Of a DNA stretch of 64,000 bases, positions 17,139 to 26,231 are shown piece after piece. The DNA is from UBA1672 sp963977495 (GTDB lineage Bacteria > Pseudomonadota > Alphaproteobacteria > Micavibrionales > Micavibrionaceae): assembly GCA_963977495.1 (NCBI GenBank), contig CAXBOT010000003.1, positions 124,001-188,000 of the forward strand, given 5' to 3'. Under the pieces are notes generated by a model. That model did no database searches and had not been told where the DNA came from. It saw only the letters and a list, made by a program, of their open reading frames with translations. The translations under genes were made by a program, and so were the position numbers. Every line of letters begins with the position of its first letter. The stretch's first letter is position 1.

Positions 17139-17648
17139 TTAACGTTTCAGGTAAAGGCCGATCTGTAATTCAATTTGACGCGCCAAATCATTCAGACCGT
17201 TTTCACGTGTGTTTTGCTCAGAGACACGGGTCGCGAACTCACTGATTAAGACATTATAACTGCCCGAGCTTTTGATGTTGCGCGTCAATAGCGTTTCGCC
17301 TGTCGCCTTATCTTTTAAGGCAAGAGTTGAACTCAACACCAACTGTCTGCGCGTCGCATCGGAGCGAATGGTGATATCAAGATCAGAGGTACTTTGTTGA
17401 ATCGGAGCGATTTCCAGACTATAATGCGCATCTGCGGGGCGACCATTCTTGTAAAAGCGGTCTATCAATGCATTGCGCAGGAACTGCCCTTCTCTATCGG
17501 GAATATTACCGATTTCGACCTGTCCCAATTCGGATTGAATTGTCGATTGCGCGCCGCCCTCAGTTTCGAACGCCGTGCCATACATCGGCTCAAACCCGCA
17601 GGCACTGACCAAAAGACATAACGCGACAATTAAACCCTGTTTTTTCAT
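17139..17648 (-). CDS. lptE: LPS assembly lipoprotein LptE
   Basis: A 169-residue outer-membrane lipoprotein that plugs the LptD barrel for lipopolysaccharide export. The signal peptide ends in the lipobox LVSAC (C17 lipidated), followed by GFEPMYG, the usual alphaproteobacterial LptE start. The C-terminal helix (LARQIELQIGLYLKR) also fits. It begins three bases after leuS ends on the same strand, so the two share a transcript. Confidence 0.9.
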   Translation of the reverse strand: MKKQGLIVALCLLVSACGFEPMYGTAFETEGGAQSTIQSELGQVEIGNIPDREGQFLRNALIDRFYKNGRPADAHYSLEIAPIQQSTSDLDITIRSDATRRQLVLSSTLALKDKATGETLLTRNIKSSGSYNVLISEFATRVSEQNTRENGLNDLARQIELQIGLYLKR

Positions 17649-17651
17649 ATT

Positions 17652-20213
17652 TTATCCTACCACAACATTCACGATCCGCCCGGGAACGTAGATAAATTTA
17701 CGCAAAGACTTACCATCCATCGCGCGTTGGACTTTTTCTTCTGCCAAGGCAACATCTTGCGCGATTTTTTGGTCAGCATCAGCTGGCAAAGTGATGCTGG
17801 CGCGCAGTTTTCCGTTCACTTGAACGCCAATGGTCATTGTATCGGTTGCCAGTAATTCTTCCTGATATTTTGGCCATTCTTGGTTCACAAGCATGGTTTC
17901 ATGCCCCAAAAGCGACCAAAGCTCCTCTGCCAAGTGCGGCATTACAGGATTGATCATCACGATGAAGGTTTCAATGGCCTCTCGCAATGCAAATTGATCG
18001 CCTGCATCCACGGGTTTAAAGCCTGTCAGGCCATTATAAAACTCACGCAGGAACGCCACGGCCTTATTCATGGCAAAAGCTTCGATGGCTTCACCGACAT
18101 TTTTGATGGTTTTGTGCGTCAAACGGCGCAAATCCTTGGCTTGATCGGATAGGGCGCTTTCATCACCATCGCGCAATTCTATCACGGATAATGTGGTGTA
18201 GACCTTGTTCACAAAGCGCCAAGCACCGTCAATGCCGCTTTCTGTCCATTCCAAATCGCGTTCAGGCGGGGAGTCGGACAAAATAAAGAGCCGCGCCGCA
18301 TCCGCGCCGTACATTTCCAGAATTTCTTCGGGATCAATGACGTTTTTCTTGGATTTCGACATCTTAATCGATGCGCCAATCGTCACAGGCTGCCCCGTTT
18401 CGACGTGTACCCAGTCACCCGCTTGATTTTTCACCGCGTCAGTCGGGAAAATCCATTTTCCGTTTTCATCGGTAAAGGTTTCATGCGTGACCATCCCTTG
18501 CGTGAACAGGCCGCTGAACGGCTCGTTCGAATTTACAAACCCGCAATCGCGCATGGCCTTGGTAAAGAAACGCGCATAAAGAAGGTGCAAAACCGCATGT
18601 TCCACGCCGCCAATATATTGATCGACACCGCCATCTTTGGGAAGCCAGTAATCGGCTTTGCTCTTATCAACGGGCAGTTTGTCATTATGCGCATCACAAT
18701 AACGGAATTGATACCAGCTGCTCTCAAAGAACGTATCAAACGTATCAGTTTCGCGCTTTGCCGCCTTACCGCAGGCCGGACACTCGCTATTTTTCCAAGT
18801 CGGATGATGATCCAGCGGGTTACCCGGCTTTTCAAAACTGATGTCATCAGGCAATTCGACAGGCAATTGATCTTCGGGCACAGGCACTGCGCCGCAATCA
18901 TCACAATAAATAATCGGAATAGGGCAACCCCAATAGCGTTGACGCGACACGCCCCAATCGCGCAAGCGATATTGCGTTGTGCCGAACCCTGTTTTATCGG
19001 CTTCGCAGCGTTTAATCACTTCGGCCTTGGCACTGTCCACATCCATACCATTAAGGAACTGCGAATTAGCAAGCACGCCTTCGCCGCTATAGGCCGCATC
19101 CTCAACCGAGAAGTCGGCAACATTTTCAGGCACGACAACGGGCGGAATAGGGCGGTTATATTTTTTCGCAAAATCATGGTCACGCTGGTCATGCGCGGGC
19201 ACGCCGAACACCGCGCCTGTGCCGTAATCCATCAAGATAAAGTTGGCGATATAAACAGGCACGTCGCGTCCGAGAAGGGGGTGCGTCGCGGTATAGCCCG
19301 TATCAAAACCGATCTTCTCGGCCTTTTCAATCGCGGCTTCTGATGTGCCTTGTGCCTGACATTCGGCGATAAAGGCATCAAAGCCCTCCTTGCCTGCCGC
19401 CAGCTTTTGCGTCATTGGGTGATCAGGCGCAAGCGCCAAAAAGGATGCGCCGAATAATGTATCAGGGCGGGTGGTGTAGACCTCTATCTTGTCATCCGCG
19501 CCGACAATATCCCACGTAAATTGCAAACCAACGGATTTCCCAATCCAGTTTTCCTGCATAATGCGCACCTTGTTTGGCCAGCGGTCAAGACCGTCCAGAT
19601 CGCTTAACAATTCTTCGGCGTAATCGGTGATTTTCAAGAACCATTGATTAAGCTTTCTGCGCTCCACGGGCGCGCCTGTGCGCCAGCCACAACCATCAAT
19701 CACCTGTTCATTGGCCAGAACGGTATTATCAACAGGGTCCCAGTTCACAACAGATTCTTTGCGATAGGCGATGCCTTTTTCAAGGAATTTCAGGAACATG
19801 CGCTGTTCATGCGCGTAATATTCAGGGTCGCAAGTCGCGAATTCCCTGCTCCAATCAATCGACAACCCCATAGATTGAAGCTGCGTTTTCATGGATGCGA
19901 TATTTTCATGTGTCCATTTTTTCGGATGCTCGCCGCGCTCTATCGCTGCGTTTTCCGCCGGAAGACCAAACGCGTCCCAGCCCATAGGATGCAAAACGTT
20001 AAACCCCTTGGCCTTTCGATAACGCGCCACCACATCGCCCAATGTGTAATTGCGCACATGACCGACATGAATACGCCCCGATGGATAGGGAAACATCTCC
20101 ATCACATAATATTTAGGCTTTGCGGTATCTTCCGCGACTGCAAAAACGTCATTCTCAGTCCATTTTTGCCGCCAACGGCTTTCGGTTTCCTTTATATTGT
20201 AACGCTCTGACAT
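17652..20213 (-). CDS. leuS: Leucyl-tRNA synthetase
   Basis: An 853-residue class I synthetase. The HIGH-type motif reads HVGH in PYPSGRIHVGHVRNYTLGD near residue 45. The CP1 editing domain occupies roughly 220-420 (TTRPDTLFGASF). KMSKS is present as KMSKSKKNV near 620, and the anticodon-binding domain and C-terminal domain follow. It charges tRNA-Leu and edits mischarged products. It stands between the DUF3576 lipoprotein (15 bases upstream) and lptE, a standard alphaproteobacterial order. Confidence 0.98.
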   Translation of the reverse strand: MSERYNIKETESRWRQKWTENDVFAVAEDTAKPKYYVMEMFPYPSGRIHVGHVRNYTLGDVVARYRKAKGFNVLHPMGWDAFGLPAENAAIERGEHPKKWTHENIASMKTQLQSMGLSIDWSREFATCDPEYYAHEQRMFLKFLEKGIAYRKESVVNWDPVDNTVLANEQVIDGCGWRTGAPVERRKLNQWFLKITDYAEELLSDLDGLDRWPNKVRIMQENWIGKSVGLQFTWDIVGADDKIEVYTTRPDTLFGASFLALAPDHPMTQKLAAGKEGFDAFIAECQAQGTSEAAIEKAEKIGFDTGYTATHPLLGRDVPVYIANFILMDYGTGAVFGVPAHDQRDHDFAKKYNRPIPPVVVPENVADFSVEDAAYSGEGVLANSQFLNGMDVDSAKAEVIKRCEADKTGFGTTQYRLRDWGVSRQRYWGCPIPIIYCDDCGAVPVPEDQLPVELPDDISFEKPGNPLDHHPTWKNSECPACGKAAKRETDTFDTFFESSWYQFRYCDAHNDKLPVDKSKADYWLPKDGGVDQYIGGVEHAVLHLLYARFFTKAMRDCGFVNSNEPFSGLFTQGMVTHETFTDENGKWIFPTDAVKNQAGDWVHVETGQPVTIGASIKMSKSKKNVIDPEEILEMYGADAARLFILSDSPPERDLEWTESGIDGAWRFVNKVYTTLSVIELRDGDESALSDQAKDLRRLTHKTIKNVGEAIEAFAMNKAVAFLREFYNGLTGFKPVDAGDQFALREAIETFIVMINPVMPHLAEELWSLLGHETMLVNQEWPKYQEELLATDTMTIGVQVNGKLRASITLPADADQKIAQDVALAEEKVQRAMDGKSLRKFIYVPGRIVNVVVG

Positions 20214-20228
20214 TATATACTTAAGTTC

Positions 20229-20780
20229 CTATTTTTCGGCCAAATGGGCAATACGAAGCTCACGCGCACGCGTTAAAATCGCATCTTCCAATTTACGATC
20301 CGTATCATCAGCAACCTGTGCATCGCGCCATACGCCGCCAACCAAGTCCTGACGGAATGTGCGCACACGAATGCCGTTCGCCTTTAATTCGCGCCCTAAT
20401 ACAAAGGCATTAATCTTAACGCGCTCATTCGGTGTTGCGGGATCAGTGTACCAATCGGTTAAAATAACGCCGCCAAACGGGTCTGCGCTCGCCAAAGGCA
20501 TGAAAGACACAGTATCCAGCGTCGCACGCCATAGAAAGCTGTTTACGCCAATGCCGTTTTCGCCTGCGCTGGTTTTCTTTTTCCCTGAGCCGAATATACC
20601 GCCGCCATCGCCGAAGATGCTCTTTTTCTTTTCATAGATGTCATTACCCGAATTGGAATCACGCGCCGCGCCTGTCGGATATTTTGCTTCTGTCTTAATG
20701 CCACTACAAGCCGACAAGCCTAAGCCTGCACCAACTAAAATCGTCACCAAGGTCAAACTCTTGTTTTTAAGCGTTTTCAT
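20229..20780 (-). CDS. DUF3576 lipoprotein
   Basis: A 183-residue lipoprotein with a signal peptide ending LGLSAC (lipidated cysteine near 25). A glycine/lysine-rich low-complexity linker (IFGDGGGIFGSGKKK) follows, then the DUF3576 domain: GVNSFLWRATLDTVSFMPLASADPFGGVILTDWY, with RVKINAFVLG after it. The family is confined largely to alphaproteobacteria and is typically encoded just upstream of leuS, as here. Its function is not established. It is predicted to sit in the envelope. Confidence 0.88.
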   Translation of the reverse strand: MKTLKNKSLTLVTILVGAGLGLSACSGIKTEAKYPTGAARDSNSGNDIYEKKKSIFGDGGGIFGSGKKKTSAGENGIGVNSFLWRATLDTVSFMPLASADPFGGVILTDWYTDPATPNERVKINAFVLGRELKANGIRVRTFRQDLVGGVWRDAQVADDTDRKLEDAILTRARELRIAHLAEK

Positions 20781-20986
20781 TGTTCCCTAACTACTTCTAT
20801 ATGATGTTTTATATATTATCCTCATTACCACGCACGCACGCTGGTCACAAGTCCGTTTATGATTAGGCGCGCAGGCTATCAACAAGCCTTACTTATATAA
20901 GAGACAAGAGCAAAATCGCAACCACACCCTGTGTTGCAAAAATGCAACGCCCCGAAAAATTGTGACATGAAACACACAAAATCGCG

Positions 20987-21015
20987 TTGACGGTTAGACG
21001 ATATGGTGGCGTAAT
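20987..21015 (+). promoter_or_regulatory. Likely porin promoter
   Basis: TTGACG (20987-20992), a 17-base spacer and CGTAAT (21010-21015, 4/6) lie about 110 bases before the porin start. The 344-bp intergenic region also contains two palindromes: CTTATATAAG (20892-20901) and CTCTTATAAGAG (21094-21105). The second is in the leader, eight bases ahead of the GGAGG, and could be an operator or an mRNA hairpin. No gene is visible in this gap. Confidence 0.45.
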
Positions 21016-21124
21016 GCAGGTGTTCTCTCGTTTGGGGGACGTTCTTTTTTAACTTTAATCCTTATTGGGTTTAACTTTTAACAATGATCATACCTCTTAT
21101 AAGAGTGTGGTTGGAGGAAATAAA

Positions 21125-22204
21125 ATGAAAAAACTATTACTTGCAAGCGTTGCTGTTAGTGGCTTGGCTTTGGCCGCTGCTCCTGCATATGCGGAAGTCG
21201 ACCTAGACATCGGCGGTTATTTCAAAGGTTACGGCGCGTTCGTAGACCAAGATGAAACAGCCGGTACTGACGTTGTTGGTTTCGATATTATCCGTGACAC
21301 AGAAATTCACCTAGGTGGCGAAACAACTCTAGACAATGGTCTAACAGTTGGTGCGCACTTTGAATTCATGGTTGACAGCGCAGATGCTACTGGCGTTGAT
21401 GAATCATACGTTTACTTCTCAGGCAACTGGGGTCGCGTAAATTTTGGTGCTGAAGACGGTGCTGGTTACCTATTGCAGGTTGCTGCTCCTTCTGCTGACT
21501 CAAACGTTGACGGTATCCGTCAGTATGTTTCACCATTCGTAACAACTGGTGGTTTGACTGCTCCTGGTGTTGGTACAGCTCTTGACTATGACATGGACCC
21601 AACAGCAAAAGCTGACAAGTTCACATATTTGTCACCAATCATGAGCGGTTTCCAGTTGGGTGCGTCTTTAACACCTGACACAGGCGGCGCTGCTAATTCA
21701 TTCGGTGTTGACACAGACACAAGTGCTGCTGGTACACCACAAGAAACATACGAACTTGCTCTACGTTATGAAGGTCAGTTCCAGAACGTTGGCGTTATTG
21801 CCGGTGCTGGTTATGCTCTTAGCTCAGAAGAAGGTTCATCTGCTACAACTGATGACCGTAACTACTGGAACGTTGGTTTGGATCTAGATATCGGACCATT
21901 CGGTATTGGTGCTTCTTACTCTACAGATGACCAAGGCCTAGACGGTACTGCTGAAAACGACCTAGACACACTTGTTATTGGTGCTGACTATACAACTGGT
22001 CCATTCAAAATCGGTGTTTCTTACTTGAACCGCGATGCTGACACAAGCCCAGAGTACAACCGTTACACTGGTGGTGTTGTTTATGATTACGGCCCAGGCA
22101 TGTCCTTCCGTGGATCTATCCAGTACTTGGATCAAGACAACGTATCACCAACAGCAGATGCTGACGGTACTGCAGTTCTTCTTGGTACACAAATCAACTT
22201 CTAA
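21125..22204 (+). CDS. Outer-membrane porin
   Basis: A 359-residue porin. The signal peptide MKKLLLASVAVSGLALAAA ends at PAYA|EVD, and alternating beta strands then end in an aromatic residue (TQINF), the outer-membrane sorting signal. The loops are rich in aspartate, glycine and threonine (ATDDRNYWN, DNVSPTADADG), typical of alphaproteobacterial general porins. GGAGG sits ahead of the ATG. Codon use differs sharply from neighbours, favouring CTA, GTT, GCT and ACA over GC-rich codons, as expected for a very highly expressed gene (or, less likely, a recent arrival). A rho-independent terminator follows. Confidence 0.88.
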   Translation: MKKLLLASVAVSGLALAAAPAYAEVDLDIGGYFKGYGAFVDQDETAGTDVVGFDIIRDTEIHLGGETTLDNGLTVGAHFEFMVDSADATGVDESYVYFSGNWGRVNFGAEDGAGYLLQVAAPSADSNVDGIRQYVSPFVTTGGLTAPGVGTALDYDMDPTAKADKFTYLSPIMSGFQLGASLTPDTGGAANSFGVDTDTSAAGTPQETYELALRYEGQFQNVGVIAGAGYALSSEEGSSATTDDRNYWNVGLDLDIGPFGIGASYSTDDQGLDGTAENDLDTLVIGADYTTGPFKIGVSYLNRDADTSPEYNRYTGGVVYDYGPGMSFRGSIQYLDQDNVSPTADADGTAVLLGTQINF

Positions 22205-22229
22205 TTCAGAAGTCGATCATAAGAATTCG

Positions 22230-22258
22230 AAAGGGCGCTTCACAGCGCCTTTTCTTTT
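22230..22258 (+). terminator. Rho-independent terminator after the porin
   Basis: AAAGGGCGCT and AGCGCCTTTT form a 10-bp stem (one G-U pair) around a 3-base loop, followed by CTTTT. It starts 26 bases after the porin stop codon. It isolates the porin from the YggS-type gene downstream. Confidence 0.8.
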
Positions 22259-22297
22259 GCCTTGATTCCGCGCCCTTATCTTCTTACTGTTGCGCTC

Positions 22298-22978
22298 ATG
22301 TCTATAAAAGAAAATATAAACCAGATCCGCACACAAATTGAAAAAGCCGCCGCGCCATGGGGCAGGGCGGTTGACGATATTCATTTGATCGCGGTCAGCA
22401 AAAAGCAACCTCCTGAAAAAATACAAGCCGCCCTTGATGCAGGACAGCGTTTATTCGGTGAGAACCGCGTGCAAGAGGCCGCAGAACATTGGGCGCAAAT
22501 CAAACCCGCCTACCCTGATGTCAAACTCCACCTGATCGGCCCGTTGCAAACCAACAAAATCAATGATGCCATCGCCCTGTTTGATGTGATTGAAACGCTC
22601 GACCGTGAAAAACTTGCCCGTAAATTGGGGGCTGCCCTGCAAAATCAAGGCAAAACCCTGCCCTGTTTTATTCAGGTCAATACAGGCGCGGAAGAACAAA
22701 AGGCGGGTATTACAACCGCAGAGCTTCCCGATTTCCTGAATTTTTGCCGCACAGACTGCGCGCTTGATGTGCGCGGGTTAATGTGCATTCCACCTGTTGA
22801 GGAGCCTGCCGCGCTGCATTTTGCCCTTTTGCAAAAACTCGCCAAAGCCCATGACTTGCCTGACCTCAGCATGGGGATGAGCAGCGATTTCGAAAAAGCC
22901 ATCCCCTTAGGCGCGACCTATATCCGCGTGGGAACAGGCATTTTTGGCGAACGCCAGAGCGCCGAGGCAGCGCACTAA
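22298..22978 (+). CDS. YggS/PROSC-family PLP-binding protein
   Basis: A 226-residue single-domain TIM-barrel protein of the YggS (PLP homeostasis) family. The PLP lysine is in LIAVSKKQP (near K35/K36). Other family motifs are LFGENRVQEA, LHLIGPLQTNK, FIQVNTGAEEQKAG, GLMCIPP, MGMSSDFEKAI and RVGTGIFGER. The start is set at MSIKENI (22298) because the family begins there, although the frame is open upstream. It is divergent from the leuS block, with the porin inserted between, close to the usual alphaproteobacterial arrangement. Confidence 0.94.
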   Translation: MSIKENINQIRTQIEKAAAPWGRAVDDIHLIAVSKKQPPEKIQAALDAGQRLFGENRVQEAAEHWAQIKPAYPDVKLHLIGPLQTNKINDAIALFDVIETLDREKLARKLGAALQNQGKTLPCFIQVNTGAEEQKAGITTAELPDFLNFCRTDCALDVRGLMCIPPVEEPAALHFALLQKLAKAHDLPDLSMGMSSDFEKAIPLGATYIRVGTGIFGERQSAEAAH

Positions 22979-22981
22979 GAT

Positions 22982-23536
22982 TTAAGTGTTGTAATCATAA
23001 TTCTGATCATTGACCGGCGGCACTTCGGCAAAGGCCATAACGCTTGGCGGTAAGTCATTATAGGCCTGAATATCCGCTGTGCGCGTATGATCCGGCGTTG
23101 AGCGCGCAAAGCCCGTTTTAGCATTTTCCAACAACGATTTCCCTGTACCATCCTGAATAACACTCGTCATAAGCCCCGTCGCCGCGCCCGCAGGCCCGCC
23201 AAACACCGTACCGCCAATGATGCGCGAGATCGGCTTGATCGTATCGCCCGTTAATCTTTGATAGGCAATATTCAACAAAGGAATATGCTGCAGCGGGTTA
23301 ATCATATCTATCAGGTCAAAAATGCCGAAACGGTCTTCCTTGGACACGGAAATCGGTTGCTCGCCTTGTTGCATCGGCGCAAAAGACGAGAGCACCGAAT
23401 CAAAATCATTCTGCCGCGCATAGGCAGGGATAGAGCCCGCTGTGCGCTCATTTTTCACCATAACATACTGATAATCCGATGTTTTAGGCTTTGCCCCATC
23501 CATGAGCGAGGCATTCACACTTGCAAAATTTTCCAT
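22982..23536 (-). CDS. Unknown protein with a glycine-rich hydrophobic hairpin
   Basis: A 184-residue protein. An N-terminal disordered region leads to RLTGDTIKPISRIIGGTVFGGPAGAATGLMTSVI (about 95-128), a glycine/alanine-rich hydrophobic hairpin that could enter a membrane or mediate assembly. The tail is polar. There is no signal peptide. It is convergent with the YggS-type gene, three bases apart. I do not recognise a family; it looks like an alphaproteobacterial conserved hypothetical. Confidence 0.6.
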   Translation of the reverse strand: MENFASVNASLMDGAKPKTSDYQYVMVKNERTAGSIPAYARQNDFDSVLSSFAPMQQGEQPISVSKEDRFGIFDLIDMINPLQHIPLLNIAYQRLTGDTIKPISRIIGGTVFGGPAGAATGLMTSVIQDGTGKSLLENAKTGFARSTPDHTRTADIQAYNDLPPSVMAFAEVPPVNDQNYDYNT

Positions 23537-23622
23537 ACGCAGGCTTTCCTTATTTTTTCACTGTGTATGCACTGCAAATTTTATGCCATGATGGGCTTAA
23601 GGACACGTAAGGGCATAGATTC

Positions 23623-24147
23623 ATGACACAGCCAGCAATCAAAATCGTAGCAGACGACACCGCGCAGAAAATCATTGCCGCCGCTCTGAAGAAATATGAT
23701 TTATCCGATCTTTGTCATTTCGAAAGCCATGATGATACGGTGATTATCCTGTGCTCGGGCGCGCAAGAAAAACCGTTCCCAGCCCCCGTGCGACTCGGCA
23801 AAATCATTGATCAAATCAAATTGCTTTGCATCAAGGCGCACAAACAGGGCACATCGATTATCATATTCGGCGAAGCGCAGTTGAACACGCATCTGGGTAC
23901 ATTCCAAAGTGCGGGGCAGCCCGAAATTATCCTGACGGAAAAGGAGGTCGAAATTCTTGTTTATTTACAAACAAACAAAGACCGCATTGTCTCGCGTGAA
24001 GAATTGCTTGATGCCGTTTGGAATTATGCCAAGGATGTTGAAACACATACGCTGGAAACACATATATACCGCTTGCGCCAAAAGATAGAGGCCGATCCGG
24101 CCAATCCTGTGATTTTGAAAACAAAAGAAAGCGGTTATTGCGTTTAA
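23623..24147 (+). CDS. OmpR-type winged-helix DNA-binding protein with atypical N-terminus
   Basis: A 174-residue regulator. The C-terminal half (about 98-174) is a clear OmpR/PhoB-type winged helix: LTEKEVEILVYL, VSREELLDAVW, VETHTLETHIYRLRQKIE and LKTKESGYCV. The N-terminal half is the length of a small receiver-like domain but lacks the phospho-acceptor aspartate and conserved lysine in recognisable form, so it is probably not a classical response regulator. No kinase is nearby. The ATG at 23623 follows the divergent 23536 gene by 86 bases, where a shared regulatory region could lie. Confidence 0.8.
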   Translation: MTQPAIKIVADDTAQKIIAAALKKYDLSDLCHFESHDDTVIILCSGAQEKPFPAPVRLGKIIDQIKLLCIKAHKQGTSIIIFGEAQLNTHLGTFQSAGQPEIILTEKEVEILVYLQTNKDRIVSREELLDAVWNYAKDVETHTLETHIYRLRQKIEADPANPVILKTKESGYCV

Positions 24148-24150
24148 GGG

Positions 24151-24726
24151 TTAGATATTCATACCGCGCGCCGCAACACCGATTTTAGCCATCTGAACGG
24201 CGCTTGAAATCCCCGTTAGAAACGTTGGGCCATCCGTTAAGCGGAGGTGGGTTATGCCTGCATCGCGTAAATCACGTAAATCACGCAACAAATGATAGAC
24301 ATCATTGACCTTTTCTTCGTCCTGATGCTGCTTATCCTGCGTAGGGGGCATGCCCGCCTTCTTCATCACCTCCGCACCATGCGCATAGGCATTGGCGGCA
24401 CGTTTGGACGGCAGGGCAGGCATTTCGTTGGTGTTGCTATGCTCCGCTTTCATCCACGGGGCGAAAGACGACACATTTTGCGGAACGGATTCATTTAATT
24501 TGGATGATAGGCGCGCTTCTAAGAAATCTTCCAGAAAACATATCAAGGCATTGATGGAAAAAGCATTCGCTTCGCTGTCTGATTTGTCGGCGTGGTCATC
24601 CTTATGCCCGCTTTTGTCGTGATCGACAGCCTCTTCGGGGTTTTGGCCACGACGCAAACGCGTATCTGCGGCCTCAATATCCAGTGGTTTTAACGCAGAA
24701 CTGATGTTTTGAACAAAAGAAAACAT
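24151..24726 (-). CDS. Unknown soluble protein
   Basis: A 191-residue protein with an Asp/His/Lys-rich low-complexity stretch near 35-55 (DHDKSGHKDDHADKSD), a helical segment ALICFLEDFLEARL near 60, and a C-terminal domain containing LLRDLRDLRDAGITHLRL. The repeated RDL comes from a 9-base tandem repeat at about 24266-24285. The HxxDxxDxD-like stretch might bind metal, but this is only a composition effect. It is convergent with the winged-helix gene, three bases apart. No family is recognised. Confidence 0.55.
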   Translation of the reverse strand: MFSFVQNISSALKPLDIEAADTRLRRGQNPEEAVDHDKSGHKDDHADKSDSEANAFSINALICFLEDFLEARLSSKLNESVPQNVSSFAPWMKAEHSNTNEMPALPSKRAANAYAHGAEVMKKAGMPPTQDKQHQDEEKVNDVYHLLRDLRDLRDAGITHLRLTDGPTFLTGISSAVQMAKIGVAARGMNI

Positions 24727-24822
24727 ACCCGTAACGCCCTACTATTATTTCAATATGTAAGGAATCTACCAAATTTTCGCAAAACTGGCAAACTTTTAAG
24801 GATTCGGGGCTATAAAGCGGGG

Positions 24823-25596
24823 CTAATCTTTGAATAAATCGTATGGATGCGGGTATTTTTGCTCTTCAGGCATATTTTGAATGCGGAACGCCTCCTCATA
24901 CCAAGGGGCGACATAATCCCACAGAATATAGCTTTGATGCGTGTAATAAGAATCAACTTCACATTTGATATAGGCAATATCGCCCATCATAATCCATTGT
25001 TTCACGCCATCATTTTCAACCACACTATCATAATCGGCTTCTGACACACGCACACGTATCTGTAACGTCGCATCAAACTCATCATCTTCATAAGGCACTT
25101 TCTCGCGGATTGCTCTATCCTTCTCGGGTGTTAGTTCCACATCCGAAAAAAAGTCCAAACGATTGATGACCATCGAAATAAATCCTATCCCAAACCTGTA
25201 ATTAAAGCTTGGTGTTGCATCCTTATCGAGATTCAAAAACCTATAGGTAATGTGCGCTTTTTTCCCGTCCTGCGCCGGAACATAACGCGATAGAACATTC
25301 ACCTTTATTTCAAGCAAGTCGGTATTTTGATCATACATACCGTAACCATGCCCCAGACGCATCATTTCCTTGATCAGGTAATCTTCTTGTTTGCTCTCAG
25401 ACAATTCTTGATAGGCACGTTGGGATTCAATCCAGTAATCATAATCAGGCGCATCACCAGACGCCCGAAAAAAAGCGAAAATGGCTTGTTCTTCAGGTGT
25501 AATTTTAGTATCGAAATATTCATCTGCATGAACGGGGAATGCAATCAGACCAACCACAAACAAACTGAATAACGTAAAAAGTAATCTTATGCTCAT
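24823..25596 (-). CDS. Unknown periplasmic protein
   Basis: A 257-residue protein with a typical signal peptide (MSIRLLFTLFSLFVVGLIAF, cleavage near VHA|DEY). The mature part is acidic and beta-rich, with patterns such as NYRFGIGFISMVINRLDFF and DATLQIRVRVSEADYD. The ATG at 25596 has GGAAAA at good spacing; a GTG two codons upstream is the alternative. It is divergent from the Smr gene. I do not recognise the family. Confidence 0.65.
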   Translation of the reverse strand: MSIRLLFTLFSLFVVGLIAFPVHADEYFDTKITPEEQAIFAFFRASGDAPDYDYWIESQRAYQELSESKQEDYLIKEMMRLGHGYGMYDQNTDLLEIKVNVLSRYVPAQDGKKAHITYRFLNLDKDATPSFNYRFGIGFISMVINRLDFFSDVELTPEKDRAIREKVPYEDDEFDATLQIRVRVSEADYDSVVENDGVKQWIMMGDIAYIKCEVDSYYTHQSYILWDYVAPWYEEAFRIQNMPEEQKYPHPYDLFKD

Positions 25597-25642
25597 ATAC
25601 ACTTTTCCATAGCACAGTAAATGCTATATATTATACATCATA

Positions 25643-26224
25643 ATGACGGATAAAGAGCCAAAAAGCCAGAGCGGCGACCAAGAAAAAGACACGGATCGCG
25701 CGCTTTGGGATGAAATGACAAAGGATGTCGCGCCGCTGAAAAACAAAAATACAGTGCCGCCGACGGAAAAGTCATCCCCACCGAAAAAACACAAGCCCCG
25801 CCCGCCGTCACAGGCCGCGCCGCCAGCCTCAGAAACGCCCAATCAAGAGCAAACGCCAAGCACAGCCGGATCAAACCAAGTTGACCACCGTACAGAACAG
25901 CGCCTGAAACGCGGCCAGTTTGAGATTGAAGGCAGGCTTGATTTGCATGGTATGACACAAAATCAAGCTTATGACGCGTTGTGCCATTTTATCCCAAGCG
26001 CACACAGCGTCGGAAAACGTTGCCTTTTGATTGTCACGGGCAAAGGGTATCAACGCCATGGTGATCCCTCACTTTTAGAGCGCACAACAGGCATTTTGAA
26101 ACAAAAAACGCCGCAATGGCTGAGCGAGCCGCCCTTAAAGCAATATGTTTTAAATATTCAAACCGCCCGCCCGAAACATGGCGGCGAAGGCGCGCTGTAC
26201 GTTTTATTACGCCGCGCACGCTAA
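25643..26224 (+). CDS. Smr-domain protein
   Basis: A 193-residue protein. The first 90 residues are proline/lysine-rich and disordered. A C-terminal Smr domain follows with the hallmark LDLHGMT (near 99) and the later TGKG (near 133), then HGGEGALYVLL. Smr domains are nucleases or RNA/DNA-binding modules. This stand-alone type is conserved near hslUV in alphaproteobacteria, usually close to mltA and tim44-like genes that are not here. Its substrate is not known from the sequence. Confidence 0.85.
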   Translation: MTDKEPKSQSGDQEKDTDRALWDEMTKDVAPLKNKNTVPPTEKSSPPKKHKPRPPSQAAPPASETPNQEQTPSTAGSNQVDHRTEQRLKRGQFEIEGRLDLHGMTQNQAYDALCHFIPSAHSVGKRCLLIVTGKGYQRHGDPSLLERTTGILKQKTPQWLSEPPLKQYVLNIQTARPKHGGEGALYVLLRRAR

Positions 26225-26231
26225 AGGATTT

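Noticed and set aside
18405..19343. 312-codon plus-strand frame
   Set aside because: It lies entirely antisense to leuS, and its sequence is the low-information shadow of that gene.
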